64,000 nt of DNA from Paenibacillus tritici. GTDB taxonomy: Bacteria; Bacillota; Bacilli; Paenibacillales; Paenibacillaceae. A program made the translations under genes and the position numbers. Under the pieces are notes generated by a model, which worked only from the letters and a program-made list of their open reading frames with translations, made no database searches and was not told the DNA's origin. Shown here piece by piece: positions 25,313 through 34,508 of the stretch. The stretch covers positions 186,001 through 250,000 of the forward strand of contig NZ_JABMKX010000012.1 in assembly GCF_013204885.1 (NCBI RefSeq), written 5' to 3'. Position 1 is the first letter of the stretch, and each line of letters opens with the position of its first letter.

Positions 25313-27115
25313 TCAACCTGCCTCCTCTGCGGATGGTTCATCCCTGCGAATTTCCGGGAAACGGATGACCACCTTGGTATACAGCGCTTCTTCACTAAAC
25401 AGCCTGATACCGTACGGCTCCCCGTACATCCTGCTGATTCGTTCATGCACATTACGCACGCCGATTCCGCTGAAGCGCGAAGCGCTCCCCTCCTTGACGG
25501 ATTCAAGCAGCTGCTGCATGGTTTCCTGAGACATCCCTGGCCCGTTATCCATAATTTCTATCAACAAATCCCCGCTCTCCCCGTAGACTCTGATCAGAAT
25601 CAACCCGCCTTTGGCTGCCGGGACCACTCCGTGCAGAATGGCATTCTCCACAATAGGCTGCAGCATCAGCTTGAGCACCCTGCACTCCAGCAGATCATCA
25701 TCTTCCACTTGAACCTGAACCGATATCGGCTCCATATATTTGTATTTCACAATAGATACATAGCAGTTCATATAATCCAGCTCTTCCCTGAGCGTAAGGA
25801 ATTCGCTTGAATTCCCGAGTACCCCGCGCATTAGCTCAATTAACGAGCCTGATACCTCCTCGATATTCGGCACATCATTCAGCTTGGCCAGATACTTAAT
25901 AGTATTGAGGGTATTGTACAGAAAATGGGGGCGGATCTGCGCCTGTAGTGCCGTAAGCTCTGCCTCCCGCTTCGCCTGCTCGCTAATCCGGATATCCTGC
26001 ATCAGCCGCTGCAGATCATCAATCATGCTAATGAACACGGTGTAAAGTTCACCGATTTCGTCTTTTGAGTCCATACCCATACGCGGAAAAGATAAGTTGC
26101 CGTCCTTCACCCGCATCATCATCGTTTTGAGCCGCCGGATATGCAGCGTAGTCCGGGAAGACATCTGCAATGCTCCCAGCAGAACTGCGGCAAACACGAT
26201 GACCGATACTTCAATCATCAGATTCCGGACCTTCACCGATTCGCTGAGAAGAGAATCCAGCGGCACAAGCGCCCGGGTAATCCAGCCTGTATCCCCGGAG
26301 CGGCGGCTGACTACAATATAGGACTTACCGTCGATCTTCTGCTCTGCCGCCTCTTGCACAGCAGTTCCCGCAAGCTGCGGGTGAGCATACACCGTGCTTA
26401 GCATTTGCGGGGAGAGTGACGCAGGCGCAGCTCCGGAAGGGTACACCAGCTCCATCTGTTCATCCAGTACATATAGAACACTGTCTGCTGTCGGCTTGAC
26501 GCCATAGGTACTCCGAATGAAATCATAGTTCAAATCCACCATTACGACGCCAATAGATTCCTTGTTGTACCGGATCACACGGCCGACAGAAATCACATCC
26601 GTGCTGCCTTCCTGTTTGAAATAAGCATGGCGGTCCCCATGGTTCAGCATGTAGTCCATCGCTTTGGTCTGGAGGAAATTCCGGTCAATCCAAGGACCCC
26701 CGGTGAAGAACACTTTACCGTTCAGTCCAATCACAGCTATGCGTGTGATATAAGGCTTATAATCAATCAGGCCTGAGAGAAACTCATTGATCCGCTTTTG
26801 CTCCTGAAACCACTCGTAGCTGATCTCCTCGCTGGGACTCAGCAATATATCAATGACCGTATTTTTATTCGTGACGGCGACAGTGTTCAGACGATCAATC
26901 TCTTCGAACATATGATTCAGCGATTCGTCGGCTTGACGGATACTGTCCGCGACCGAAGTAATCGCATTCTGCTTAATCGTCTCACGCATATTCAGATAGA
27001 TGATAGAAGTAACCGTTACGATCGAGAACAGACTGAGCAGTCCGAACGCGATGAATATTTTCCCCTGAATCCCCGGCTTCGGGGATAATTTATGGCGCAG
27101 CGCTGCGAATCTCAT
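25313..27115 (-). CDS. YesM-type sensor histidine kinase
   Basis: A 600-residue membrane kinase. Helices at about 20-42 and 298-318 bracket an extracellular sensor domain of about 250 residues, then a HAMP domain (about 320-372), the HisKA_7TM-like His_kinase region with phosphoacceptor His397 in IRPHFLYNTLN, and a GHKL ATPase domain (N-box VENAILHGV, G1 MDNGPGM, G2 FSGIGVRNV). It phosphorylates the YesN-type regulator encoded immediately after it. Start ATG 27115 has AGGAGAG about 6 bases upstream. A cre-like site lies 34 bases before the start. The signal is probably the substrate of the adjacent importer. Confidence 0.93.
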   Translation of the reverse strand: MRFAALRHKLSPKPGIQGKIFIAFGLLSLFSIVTVTSIIYLNMRETIKQNAITSVADSIRQADESLNHMFEEIDRLNTVAVTNKNTVIDILLSPSEEISYEWFQEQKRINEFLSGLIDYKPYITRIAVIGLNGKVFFTGGPWIDRNFLQTKAMDYMLNHGDRHAYFKQEGSTDVISVGRVIRYNKESIGVVMVDLNYDFIRSTYGVKPTADSVLYVLDEQMELVYPSGAAPASLSPQMLSTVYAHPQLAGTAVQEAAEQKIDGKSYIVVSRRSGDTGWITRALVPLDSLLSESVKVRNLMIEVSVIVFAAVLLGALQMSSRTTLHIRRLKTMMMRVKDGNLSFPRMGMDSKDEIGELYTVFISMIDDLQRLMQDIRISEQAKREAELTALQAQIRPHFLYNTLNTIKYLAKLNDVPNIEEVSGSLIELMRGVLGNSSEFLTLREELDYMNCYVSIVKYKYMEPISVQVQVEDDDLLECRVLKLMLQPIVENAILHGVVPAAKGGLILIRVYGESGDLLIEIMDNGPGMSQETMQQLLESVKEGSASRFSGIGVRNVHERISRMYGEPYGIRLFSEEALYTKVVIRFPEIRRDEPSAEEAG

Positions 27116-27148
27116 AGCGGTCTCTCCTTCCCGTAAGGGAATTGTCTT

Positions 27149-27162
27149 CTAGTAAGCGCTCT
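27149..27162 (-). promoter_or_regulatory. Probable cre site before the yesM-type gene
   Basis: AGTAAGCGCTCTCA matches the cre consensus at about 12 of 14 positions, 34 bases upstream of the kinase start. It suggests the sensor pair is itself under catabolite repression. Confidence 0.5.
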
Positions 27163-27190
27163 CATATTATTCGGCAACCCCTTCGCCCTC

Positions 27191-28069
27191 TTATCCGTCT
27201 CCAGCCGTACGGGTATGCAAGGGAGAGGATTTGTAATAGGACTTGAATGCCCGGGTGAACGTGTACAGGTTGGGATAGCCAAGCGACAATGCAATTTCTG
27301 TGATGGTGGCCTCGGTTTCGGCAAGCAGCCGTTTGGCCTTCCCCATGCGTATGCTCTGGATATACTTCTGCGGCGATACGCCGACCTGACTTGTAAAAGC
27401 ACTAGTGAAGTAGGAACGGTGTACGCCTGCCAGCGAGGCAACCTGCTGGACGGTTATCCCTTCAGTAGCATGCAGGTTCATAAATTCCATACACTGCGAT
27501 ACCCAGCCGGAAGGTGACGGGCTTACCTTAGGGAAGGCTTCGGGCATCAGGCCGGCCAGTAATTCGCAGATTTGTCCCTCAAGCTCAAGGGATACAGCCG
27601 GGTCCCACTGCTCGTACCGGGTCATTGCCCCGAGGATGCGTTCGAGTGCAGCTTGGACGCGGGATGTCACCTTGCCCGGAGCTGCCGGCTGCTCAGGCAC
27701 CAGCCCGGCCAGCTTCAAGAGCGGCATTACCCTGCTTCCATCCAGCGCAAGCCAGTTCATCTGCAGCGGAGCTTCCGCAGGAATGATGTAATAATGATAG
27801 GTCTGGTCCGGAAACAGACAGAACAGGTCACCCTTTTGCAGCTCGATGTGCTGATCTCCATAATTGAGACCGACCCTGCCTTCGTATACAAAATGAAGAC
27901 TGTAACACTCAATCCTTTTGGGACCTACCCTGTAGTTCGGCTTAGCCAGGCTGCGGCCCGCACGGACCGGCCATAGCTGCCCCTCCCGGTCCAGATTGCC
28001 CGGCGTATAATAGATGAACTCGGCATATTCATATTCGTATTCCTGCAGATTGCGCATCGCTTCTGACAT
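27191..28069 (-). CDS. AraC family regulator with cupin-type sensor domain
   Basis: A 292-residue AraC/XylS regulator. The N-terminal half is an AraC_binding (cupin-like) domain (FVYEGRVGLNYGDQHIELQKGDLFCLFP). The C-terminal half carries two helix-turn-helix motifs (VQQVASLAGVHRSYFTSAFT and ITEIALSLGYPNLYTFTRAFK). Such proteins bind a sugar directly and activate neighbouring genes. ATG 28069 is chosen because GAGGGGTGGGG precedes it; the frame is open to a TTG at 28093. It is divergent from the sulfatase gene with about 100 bases between them, so it may regulate the sulfatase, the kinase operon, or both. Confidence 0.9.
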   Translation of the reverse strand: MSEAMRNLQEYEYEYAEFIYYTPGNLDREGQLWPVRAGRSLAKPNYRVGPKRIECYSLHFVYEGRVGLNYGDQHIELQKGDLFCLFPDQTYHYYIIPAEAPLQMNWLALDGSRVMPLLKLAGLVPEQPAAPGKVTSRVQAALERILGAMTRYEQWDPAVSLELEGQICELLAGLMPEAFPKVSPSPSGWVSQCMEFMNLHATEGITVQQVASLAGVHRSYFTSAFTSQVGVSPQKYIQSIRMGKAKRLLAETEATITEIALSLGYPNLYTFTRAFKSYYKSSPLHTRTAGDG

Positions 28070-28172
28070 ATCCCCACCCCTCTCATCTAACAAAATGACA
28101 ATTCATACCTAACATTAGGCTATTTATTAAACGTTGTTTTTTCCCTATCATCATAATAGGAGGCGATGACCA

Positions 28173-29711
28173 TTGTCCAGCAAACCTAACATTTTACTAA
28201 TAACCAGTGATCAACAGCATTGGAATACCATCGGTGCCTTCCAGTCCGAGATCTCCACTCCCAATCTGGACCGGCTGGCACAGCAAGGGACCACCTTCGG
28301 CCGCGCTTATTGCCCTAATCCCACCTGTACGCCAAGCCGTTCCTCTATTATTACGGGAATGTATCCAAGCCAGCACGGTGCGTGGACGCTGGGAACGAAG
28401 CTGCTGGAGGACCGGCATACGGTAGGTGAGGATTTCAGCGAAGCAGGTTACCAGACCTCACTGATCGGCAAAGCCCATTTCCAGCCCCTGAAGTCTACGG
28501 AGGAATATGAATCGAAGGAAGCCTATCCCCTGTTGCAGGACTTGGATTACTGGAGCGGTTTCCAGGAGTCCTTCTACGGATTCGACCATGTGGAGCTTGC
28601 CAGGAACCATACGAACGAAGCCCATGTCGGCCAGCATTATGCCTTATGGCTGGAAGAACAGGGCTGTCCCAATTGGCGGGATTATTTCCTCCCTCCCACG
28701 GGGACAATGGACCCGTCTGTAACCTACACCTGGCCCATTCCGGAGAAGTATCATTACAACACCTGGATTGCAGAGCGCAGCAATGCCCGCCTTGAGGAGC
28801 ATCAAGAGTCCGGAGATCCGTTCTTTCTCTGGGCCAGCTTCTTTGATCCGCATCCCGAATATCTGGTCCCGGAGCCTTGGGATTCGATGTATGACCCTGA
28901 CAAGCTGACCATTCCTTCACTGACGCCCGGGGAACACGACCGGAATCCGCCGCATTTCGGCATGACCCAGGAAGACAGCCCTGATTTCTCGCAGCTTATG
29001 GAGACGGGCTTCGGCATTCACGGCTACCGCTCCCACCTGTATTATGAATACGGGGATAAGGCGCTGCTGACGGATTATGACAAAAAGAAGCTGGTAGCGG
29101 TCTATTACGGAATGATCAGCATGATGGACAAATATATCGGCCGCATTCTCGATAAGCTCGAGGAACTCGGACTCGCGGAGAACACACTCGTCGTCTTCAC
29201 AACCGATCACGGGCATTTCTTCGGGCAGCATGGTCTGCAGGCCAAAGGAGGGTTTCATTACGAGGATTTAATCAAGCTGCCATTCATCGTCAGATATCCT
29301 GGGCAGGTTCCGGCAGGCAGACAGTCGGATGCGATCCAGTCGCTCGTGGACCTGGCGCCTACCTTTCTGTCATTTGCCAACCTTCCCGTTCCTTCGTCGA
29401 TGACCGGTGTAGATCAGAAGGATGTATGGCTGGGCCGCAGGAATCAGGCGCGTGACCATGCCATTTGCGAATTCCGGCATGAGCCCACGACCATTCACCA
29501 GAAGACTTATATTGATGCACGCTACAAAATTACGGTCTATTACAACCAGCAGTACGGCGAACTCTTCGATTTAGAGCAGGACCCGCACGAACTTCATAAT
29601 CTGTGGGACGAGCCGGAGCACGGGCAGCTGAAGTCTGAGCTTCTGCTGAAATATATTTGGGCGGAGCTGGGCAAGGAACCGCTGCCTATGCCGAGAATAC
29701 ATCATGCCTGA
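28173..29711 (+). CDS. Cys-type sulfatase (alkaline phosphatase superfamily)
   Basis: A 512-residue sulfatase that hydrolyses sulfate esters. The N-terminal metal-binding PNILLITSDQQ has Asp13 and Gln14. The activation motif CTPSR (Cys52) is where the cysteine is converted to formylglycine. A second metal motif, TTDHGHFFGQHG, lies at about 345-356. No signal peptide is present, so it works in the cytosol on imported substrates. The TTG start is supported by AGGAGGCGATG 8 bases upstream. A radical-SAM anaerobic sulfatase maturase is encoded at 32415. It is divergent from the AraC regulator and ends in a strong terminator (29736-29779). Sulfated carbohydrates are the likely substrates given the context, but some members are phosphonate or phosphodiester hydrolases. 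Confidence 0.9.
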   Translation: MSSKPNILLITSDQQHWNTIGAFQSEISTPNLDRLAQQGTTFGRAYCPNPTCTPSRSSIITGMYPSQHGAWTLGTKLLEDRHTVGEDFSEAGYQTSLIGKAHFQPLKSTEEYESKEAYPLLQDLDYWSGFQESFYGFDHVELARNHTNEAHVGQHYALWLEEQGCPNWRDYFLPPTGTMDPSVTYTWPIPEKYHYNTWIAERSNARLEEHQESGDPFFLWASFFDPHPEYLVPEPWDSMYDPDKLTIPSLTPGEHDRNPPHFGMTQEDSPDFSQLMETGFGIHGYRSHLYYEYGDKALLTDYDKKKLVAVYYGMISMMDKYIGRILDKLEELGLAENTLVVFTTDHGHFFGQHGLQAKGGFHYEDLIKLPFIVRYPGQVPAGRQSDAIQSLVDLAPTFLSFANLPVPSSMTGVDQKDVWLGRRNQARDHAICEFRHEPTTIHQKTYIDARYKITVYYNQQYGELFDLEQDPHELHNLWDEPEHGQLKSELLLKYIWAELGKEPLPMPRIHHA

Positions 29712-29735
29712 AGCAGGCCGGTCCATGGGGAAATA

Positions 29736-29779
29736 AGAAAGCGTGAGCAAGGGCTCTTCCCTTCGCTCACGCTTTCTTG
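29736..29779. terminator. Bidirectional terminator between sulfatase and CHR genes
   Basis: A perfect 14-bp stem, AAGAAAGCGTGAGC / GCTCACGCTTTCTT, with a 16-base loop lies between two convergent units: the sulfatase (plus) and the CHR pair (minus). A/T runs flank both sides. Confidence 0.9.
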
Positions 29780-29797
29780 GATATGATATGAATTCAG

Positions 29798-30331
29798 TCA
29801 GAATATAACAATGCCCGCAACTGCCGACAGGAGGATCACAGCAAACGGATGTACTTTGTATTTGGAAATAAGAAGAAGGCATCCGGCACAGATCAGCAGC
29901 GAGCCCGCGAGTGTCCAGGTCAACCAGGAGCCGCTTGTTCCGCTGAATCCGAAATGAACCGCCGCATACAGAATTAAGCCGGTCACGATCGGACGCAGTC
30001 CGTAGAAGGAAGATCTGACCCACTTATTGCTCTGCAGCTTCAGGAAGAATGCAGCGATACCAATGACGATGATAAGCGACGGCAGAATAATGCCGACAGT
30101 TGCCGCTATGGCTCCCCCCACCCCCGCCTGGGAGTAGCCGATCAGGGTGGCGGTATTGGTCGCGATGGAACCCGGGGCCATTCCTGCCAAAGAGACGATT
30201 TCCTGAAAAGCGCCGCTGTCCAGCCATCCTTGCCCGGCAACCTCCCGCTGGATCAGCGTAATCACGGCATATCCGCCGCCAAATGATACTAGCCCTACTT
30301 TGAAAAAAATGTACAACAGCTCCCACAGCAT
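29798..30331 (-). CDS. Short-chain CHR (chromate/sulfate) transporter subunit 2
   Basis: A 177-residue membrane protein of the CHR family (ChrA half-protein) with about five hydrophobic helices. The signature FFKVGLVSFGGGYAVITLIQRE opens the protein, followed by LAGMAPGSIATNTATLIGY. Short-chain CHR proteins occur as adjacent pairs of opposite membrane topology that work together. It lies 13 bases after the first half. Family members export chromate, with sulfate as the related natural anion. The position between a sulfatase and its maturase raises the possibility of sulfate transport. Confidence 0.88.
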   Translation of the reverse strand: MLWELLYIFFKVGLVSFGGGYAVITLIQREVAGQGWLDSGAFQEIVSLAGMAPGSIATNTATLIGYSQAGVGGAIAATVGIILPSLIIVIGIAAFFLKLQSNKWVRSSFYGLRPIVTGLILYAAVHFGFSGTSGSWLTWTLAGSLLICAGCLLLISKYKVHPFAVILLSAVAGIVIF

Positions 30332-30344
30332 CCCATGAACCCCT

Positions 30345-30980
30345 TCAAATGTAGTATTCCGGAAACTGCAGATCCCGGCTCTCCTCTGTTCTCACCTGCT
30401 CTGTAACTATGCTCTTTCCCCGTTTCTGATTGTACTGCACCACCAGAACTCCGGCTGTCAGTCCGCCCACAATCAGGTAAAACGGATGAATCTGCGTGAA
30501 CAACAGCAAGGCCAGCGATACCGCTACAAGCGCAAACGTCACTGCGTCCAGAACAGAAGCTTTCCACATCTTTCCGGCTGCGACAATGATCAGGGCCACA
30601 ACCGCGGCATGAATCCCCTTCAAAGCGGCTTCTACCTTGACGTTATCTTTGAATAAAAGCCGGAGGCCGCTGAGAAGGAACACGATCAGGAAGGTGGGCA
30701 GGGTTATGGCAATGACGGCAGCCACAGCTCCCGCCACTCCGCCAAGACGATAGCCGATGAAGGTTGCGCTATTGACGGCCACCCCTCCGGGAGCGGAACC
30801 GGACACGGATATCATGTCCCCCATTTCCGCTTCGTTCATCCATCTCTTTTTCCGAACAATTTCTTCTTCAATAGTTGCAATCATGGCATAACCGCCTCCA
30901 AAGGTGGAGGGTCCAATTTTGAAAAATACGCAAAAAATACTCCAAAGTAACTTCATTTTTCCGCGTGCATTTTGCTTCAT
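30345..30980 (-). CDS. Short-chain CHR (chromate/sulfate) transporter subunit 1
   Basis: A 211-residue partner of the downstream CHR protein, with the same repeat: FFKIGPSTFGGGYAMIATIEEE, then SGSAPGGVAVNSATFIGYRLGG, and about five helices. It ends in a charged cytosolic tail (about 185-211), absent from the partner. The two halves together equal one long-chain ChrA. The start has AAGGTGGAA about 6 bases upstream of ATG 30980. The divergent neighbour is the ROK regulator, and the 220-bp gap between them is AT-rich. Confidence 0.88.
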   Translation of the reverse strand: MKQNARGKMKLLWSIFCVFFKIGPSTFGGGYAMIATIEEEIVRKKRWMNEAEMGDMISVSGSAPGGVAVNSATFIGYRLGGVAGAVAAVIAITLPTFLIVFLLSGLRLLFKDNVKVEAALKGIHAAVVALIIVAAGKMWKASVLDAVTFALVAVSLALLLFTQIHPFYLIVGGLTAGVLVVQYNQKRGKSIVTEQVRTEESRDLQFPEYYI

Positions 30981-31199
30981 TCCAGTTCCACCTTACATTC
31001 TTTTCTGCTCTCTCTAGAGATGTTACTTATATACTAGCATAATTAATTTCATTTTGGATTAAAGTTATGAATTTTATTGTAAATATTCTGTGTATACTTC
31101 ATAATCAGAGTGTACAAAGTCAATTTTCCGTTGAATAAAAATCAATTTGGAATTATCTTAGGTATTCCTACGAATAAACTTGGAATGGAGATAAGCCTG

Positions 31200-32390
31200 A
31201 TGCTGCCCCACCCTAATGCTTCCCTCAAAAAACAGGTCTATGACCGCATCTCCTACCTGGGAACGGCCTCCAAGGCCGATTTGTTGAATGATTTTGCCCT
31301 GACCAGCAGCAGTATGACACGGCTTCTCGATGAGATGTCGTCCCAGGGATTAATTATCGCTTCAGGGCTGGGAACCTCCAAAGGCGGGAGGAAGCCCATC
31401 CTGTTCCAGTGCAACCCGGCATACAGGTATCTGTTCGGGCTGGAGATTTCCCGCATTCATTCTTCCCTTGGCTTGTACGATATGCATTTCAATCTGCTGT
31501 CTATGACCCGGTGGACCATGGACGATAGCATGACGCCCCCGCTGCTCGCGGATCATGTTGCGGACTGTGCCCGGGCTCTTCTGGCGGAGCACGGCATATC
31601 GCCGGGCAGCGTTCTGGGTATGGGGATAGGCGCTGTCGGCCCCTTGAACTCCGAACGCGGGATCATTCTGGAGCCGGAACACTTCCCGGCCGCTTCCTGG
31701 ACCAACGTCCCCATCTGCGAGATGCTGAAGGAACGGCTTGACCTGCCGGTCAAGCTTGACAATGGCGCCAACTGCGCCCTTATCGGTGAGCATCGGGCCC
31801 TTAAGTCCAGCAACTATCAGCACATCCTGTATGTACATGCCGGAACAACTATTAGATTCGCCATGATATCCGGCGGCCATATCGTTCGGGGGGCCTCCGG
31901 CGCTGAGGGTGCGCTGGGTCAGATGATTATCCAGACCAACGGACCCAGACTGCACGGTAAAGGAAACTACGGAGCCCTTGAAGCCTTCGTGTCTGTTCCG
32001 GCGCTGGAAGAGCGTGTACGCACACAATTGAAGATTGGGCGCAGCAGCGTACTGGCGGAAATTTCTCCGGAACGGGTCACCTTTGCCTCCTTAACTGAAG
32101 CTCTTGGGCATGGAGATAAGCTGGTTACTGAACAATTCACGGAATCGTCTGCGTACCTGGGGATCGGACTGGCTAATCTGATTAACACTCTTCATCCGGA
32201 GTGTGTCGTGCTGGGCGGACCCCTGATCCGGGCACATCAACTTGTCTTCGACACATCGGTTGAGGTCGCCAGGAAGAACACTTATCCCTCGCCCGAGAAC
32301 AGTCCGTTCTTTACTCAAGGACAGCTCAAAGAAGAGGCCGTAGCCACAGGAGCGGCCATCATGCTTCTAAATGACTGGTATGTTGAATAA
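31200..32390 (+). CDS. ROK family transcriptional regulator
   Basis: A 396-residue protein with an N-terminal winged helix-turn-helix (SKADLLNDFALTSSSMTRLLDEM, about 20-45) and a ROK sugar-binding/kinase-like domain (LGMGIGAVGPLNSERG, then DNGANCALIGEH). Such regulators (NagC/XylR type) are released from DNA by a sugar. The usual ROK zinc motif CxCGxxGCxE is absent; the equivalent segment reads HGKGNYGALEAF, with no cysteine. ATG 31200 is chosen because GGAGA lies 8 bases upstream; the frame is open to a GTG at 31110. The sulfatase maturase follows after 24 bases, so the regulator probably controls the sulfate-ester genes. Confidence 0.87.
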   Translation: MLPHPNASLKKQVYDRISYLGTASKADLLNDFALTSSSMTRLLDEMSSQGLIIASGLGTSKGGRKPILFQCNPAYRYLFGLEISRIHSSLGLYDMHFNLLSMTRWTMDDSMTPPLLADHVADCARALLAEHGISPGSVLGMGIGAVGPLNSERGIILEPEHFPAASWTNVPICEMLKERLDLPVKLDNGANCALIGEHRALKSSNYQHILYVHAGTTIRFAMISGGHIVRGASGAEGALGQMIIQTNGPRLHGKGNYGALEAFVSVPALEERVRTQLKIGRSSVLAEISPERVTFASLTEALGHGDKLVTEQFTESSAYLGIGLANLINTLHPECVVLGGPLIRAHQLVFDTSVEVARKNTYPSPENSPFFTQGQLKEEAVATGAAIMLLNDWYVE

Positions 32391-32414
32391 ATAGGAAGAC
32401 AGGAGGAGATTACT

Positions 32415-33581
32415 GTGTCTCTTAGCTGCACTGCCGGTTCTCATTCCGGTTTAGGTGTGATGTGGAAGACGGTCTCGGAGGATTGTAATCTGGCGTGCGA
32501 CTATTGTTATTATAGTACCTGTGGAGGGAAGCCCGGACCGGCAATTAACCGGATCGACTCTGGGATTCTGGATAAATTCATCCAGGATTATATGCAGCGC
32601 AGCTCCGGCAGTGCCACCTTCGCCTGGCAGGGCGGAGAACCGCTGCTGGCAGGTCACGAATTCTTTGAGGAAGTCGTGTACCGCCAGGCTCTGCATGCCC
32701 CGCCGCATACGGTTATCAGCAATTCCCTGCAAACCAATGCCACGCTGATCAGCGGGCGGTGGGCTGCTTTTTTCAAAACCTATCATTTCCTGATCGGAGT
32801 CAGTCTGGACGGTCCGCAGCAGATTCATGACTCGCGCCGGGTGAATTCCGCAGGGAAGGGCAGTTATGTCCAGGTCATGAACGGCATCAGCCACCTTCGG
32901 CGGCACCAGGTTGACTTTAATATATTAACGGTTATTCATAAGGGCAATGTAGGTAAAGCAAGGGAACTGATGGCGTTCTACCGGGAGCAGGACTTCCGCT
33001 TCATTCAGTTCATTCCCTGCATGGACTTCAGATCCCAGCAGGTGGATCAGCCGGGCGTCTATGAGATTACAGCGGACGAATACGGGGATTTCCTGTGTGA
33101 GGCCTTCGACGAATGGTATCAGGACGGCAAGCCCGAAATATCGGTACGGTTCTTCGATAACATGCTCAGCGTCTACCTGGGCGGCGAAGCAGAATCCTGT
33201 ATTCACCGCGCTGCATGTCCTTCAAGTCTCGTGCTGGAGCAGAACGGGGACGCCTTCCCCTGCGATTTCTATATCAATGAGGAGTGGAAGGTCGGCAATA
33301 TAGCCGGGGATTCCATTGCGGATATGCTTGCCCATCCCAACTACGAGCGGTTTCACCAGATGAAGCCCGCTCTGCCGGAGCCATGTCAATCCTGCGAATG
33401 GCAGCCGTTGTGTTATGGAGGATGCCCCCGGAACCGGAAATGGAACCCGGAAGAAGGCGGCTCCAGTCCTGATTATTTTTGCCGGAGCTATATGCGTATC
33501 TATGCTTATGCCGATGAGAGAATGAGACAGTTGGCAGGCAAGCTGCGCCGGGAACCCGTTCAGCGAGGTTGCAACGGGTAA
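32415..33581 (+). CDS. Anaerobic sulfatase-maturating radical SAM enzyme (SPASM)
   Basis: A 388-residue radical SAM protein. The S-adenosylmethionine cluster motif is Cys24-x3-Cys28-x2-Cys31 (CNLACDYC). GGEPLL and VSLDGP motifs follow. The C-terminal SPASM region has cysteines for two more Fe-S clusters (AACPSS, CDFY, PCQSCEWQPLCYGGCPRN). The enzyme oxidises the active-site cysteine of sulfatases to formylglycine without oxygen; its client is most likely the CTPSR-type sulfatase at 28173. The GTG start has AGGAGG about 8 bases upstream. It is cotranscribed with the ROK regulator. Confidence 0.92.
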   Translation: MSLSCTAGSHSGLGVMWKTVSEDCNLACDYCYYSTCGGKPGPAINRIDSGILDKFIQDYMQRSSGSATFAWQGGEPLLAGHEFFEEVVYRQALHAPPHTVISNSLQTNATLISGRWAAFFKTYHFLIGVSLDGPQQIHDSRRVNSAGKGSYVQVMNGISHLRRHQVDFNILTVIHKGNVGKARELMAFYREQDFRFIQFIPCMDFRSQQVDQPGVYEITADEYGDFLCEAFDEWYQDGKPEISVRFFDNMLSVYLGGEAESCIHRAACPSSLVLEQNGDAFPCDFYINEEWKVGNIAGDSIADMLAHPNYERFHQMKPALPEPCQSCEWQPLCYGGCPRNRKWNPEEGGSSPDYFCRSYMRIYAYADERMRQLAGKLRREPVQRGCNG

Positions 33582-33662
33582 ATATTGGGTAACTTATAGC
33601 GTGAAGCCTGCATTCTTGTATATTGAGCGAAGGCTATACCCTGATACGTAATGGAGGGTCCT

Positions 33663-34508
33663 ATGAACACGAAGACTGGCGGAGCGAGAGGCGCATTCAA
33701 TTTCATGAAACAGCTGTGGACTAAAATCAATGCCGATGATGTCCAGGGTCTAGGCGCACAGCTGACCTATTATCTGATCCTGTCCCTGTTTCCTTTTCTG
33801 ATCTTCATCATGACCCTGATTGGGTACGCCAATATCTCCCTTGAGGACAAAATCCACCAGCTCGAGCAGGTCATGCCCGCCGAGGCTATTTCAATCATTG
33901 AAGAAATTCTGCAAGATGTATCTGCCGGACGCAGCCAGGCGTTATTATCCTTCGGGATGCTGGCAACGCTCTGGGCCGCCTCCAAAGGTGTGAATGCCAT
34001 CATCAAGGGGCTTAACCGTGCCTATGACATTGATGAGAGCAGAGCCTTCTGGAAAATACGGGGCATCGCCCTGCTCGCTACCTTGACGATCGGTCTCGTC
34101 GTTCTGCTCAGTATTCTGCTGCTTGTCCTTGGTACCTGGCTCAAAACCCAGGTCTTCCTGCTTATCGACTTGCCCTACGGATTCCAGAAGCTGTGGGATC
34201 TGCTGCAATATGCTATTCCGCTGCTTGTAATGTTCATAGTCTTCACTCTTCTGTACTGGATCGCTCCCAGCCGGAGGCTGGCTCTGCGCGAAGTCGTGCC
34301 CGGTGCGCTGTTCTCAACGATCGGCTGGATTACAACCTCTGTCCTCTTCTCTGTATACGTCAATCAATTCAGCGATTTCACCAAAACCTACGGCAGTCTC
34401 GGAGGCGTAACGGTTCTGCTTATCTGGCTGTATATCAGCTCCTTTATTATTCTTGCCGGAGGCGAGATTAATGCGGTCCTGCTCAAACGCAAGGCGGATG
34501 GTAAATAG
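33663..34508 (+). CDS. YihY/BrkB family inner-membrane protein
   Basis: A 281-residue membrane protein of the YihY (formerly BrkB/RNase BN) family with about six helices. Motifs present: GLGAQLTYYLILSLFPFLIF, ASKGVNAIIKGLNRAYD, and the C-terminal YGSLGGVTVLLIWLYISSFIILAGGEINA. Its function is not established, although transport roles have been proposed. The ATG at 33663 is preferred to the one at 33651 because GGAGGG sits just ahead of it. It is a single-gene unit 80 bases after the maturase, probably with its own promoter. Confidence 0.88.
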   Translation: MNTKTGGARGAFNFMKQLWTKINADDVQGLGAQLTYYLILSLFPFLIFIMTLIGYANISLEDKIHQLEQVMPAEAISIIEEILQDVSAGRSQALLSFGMLATLWAASKGVNAIIKGLNRAYDIDESRAFWKIRGIALLATLTIGLVVLLSILLLVLGTWLKTQVFLLIDLPYGFQKLWDLLQYAIPLLVMFIVFTLLYWIAPSRRLALREVVPGALFSTIGWITTSVLFSVYVNQFSDFTKTYGSLGGVTVLLIWLYISSFIILAGGEINAVLLKRKADGK

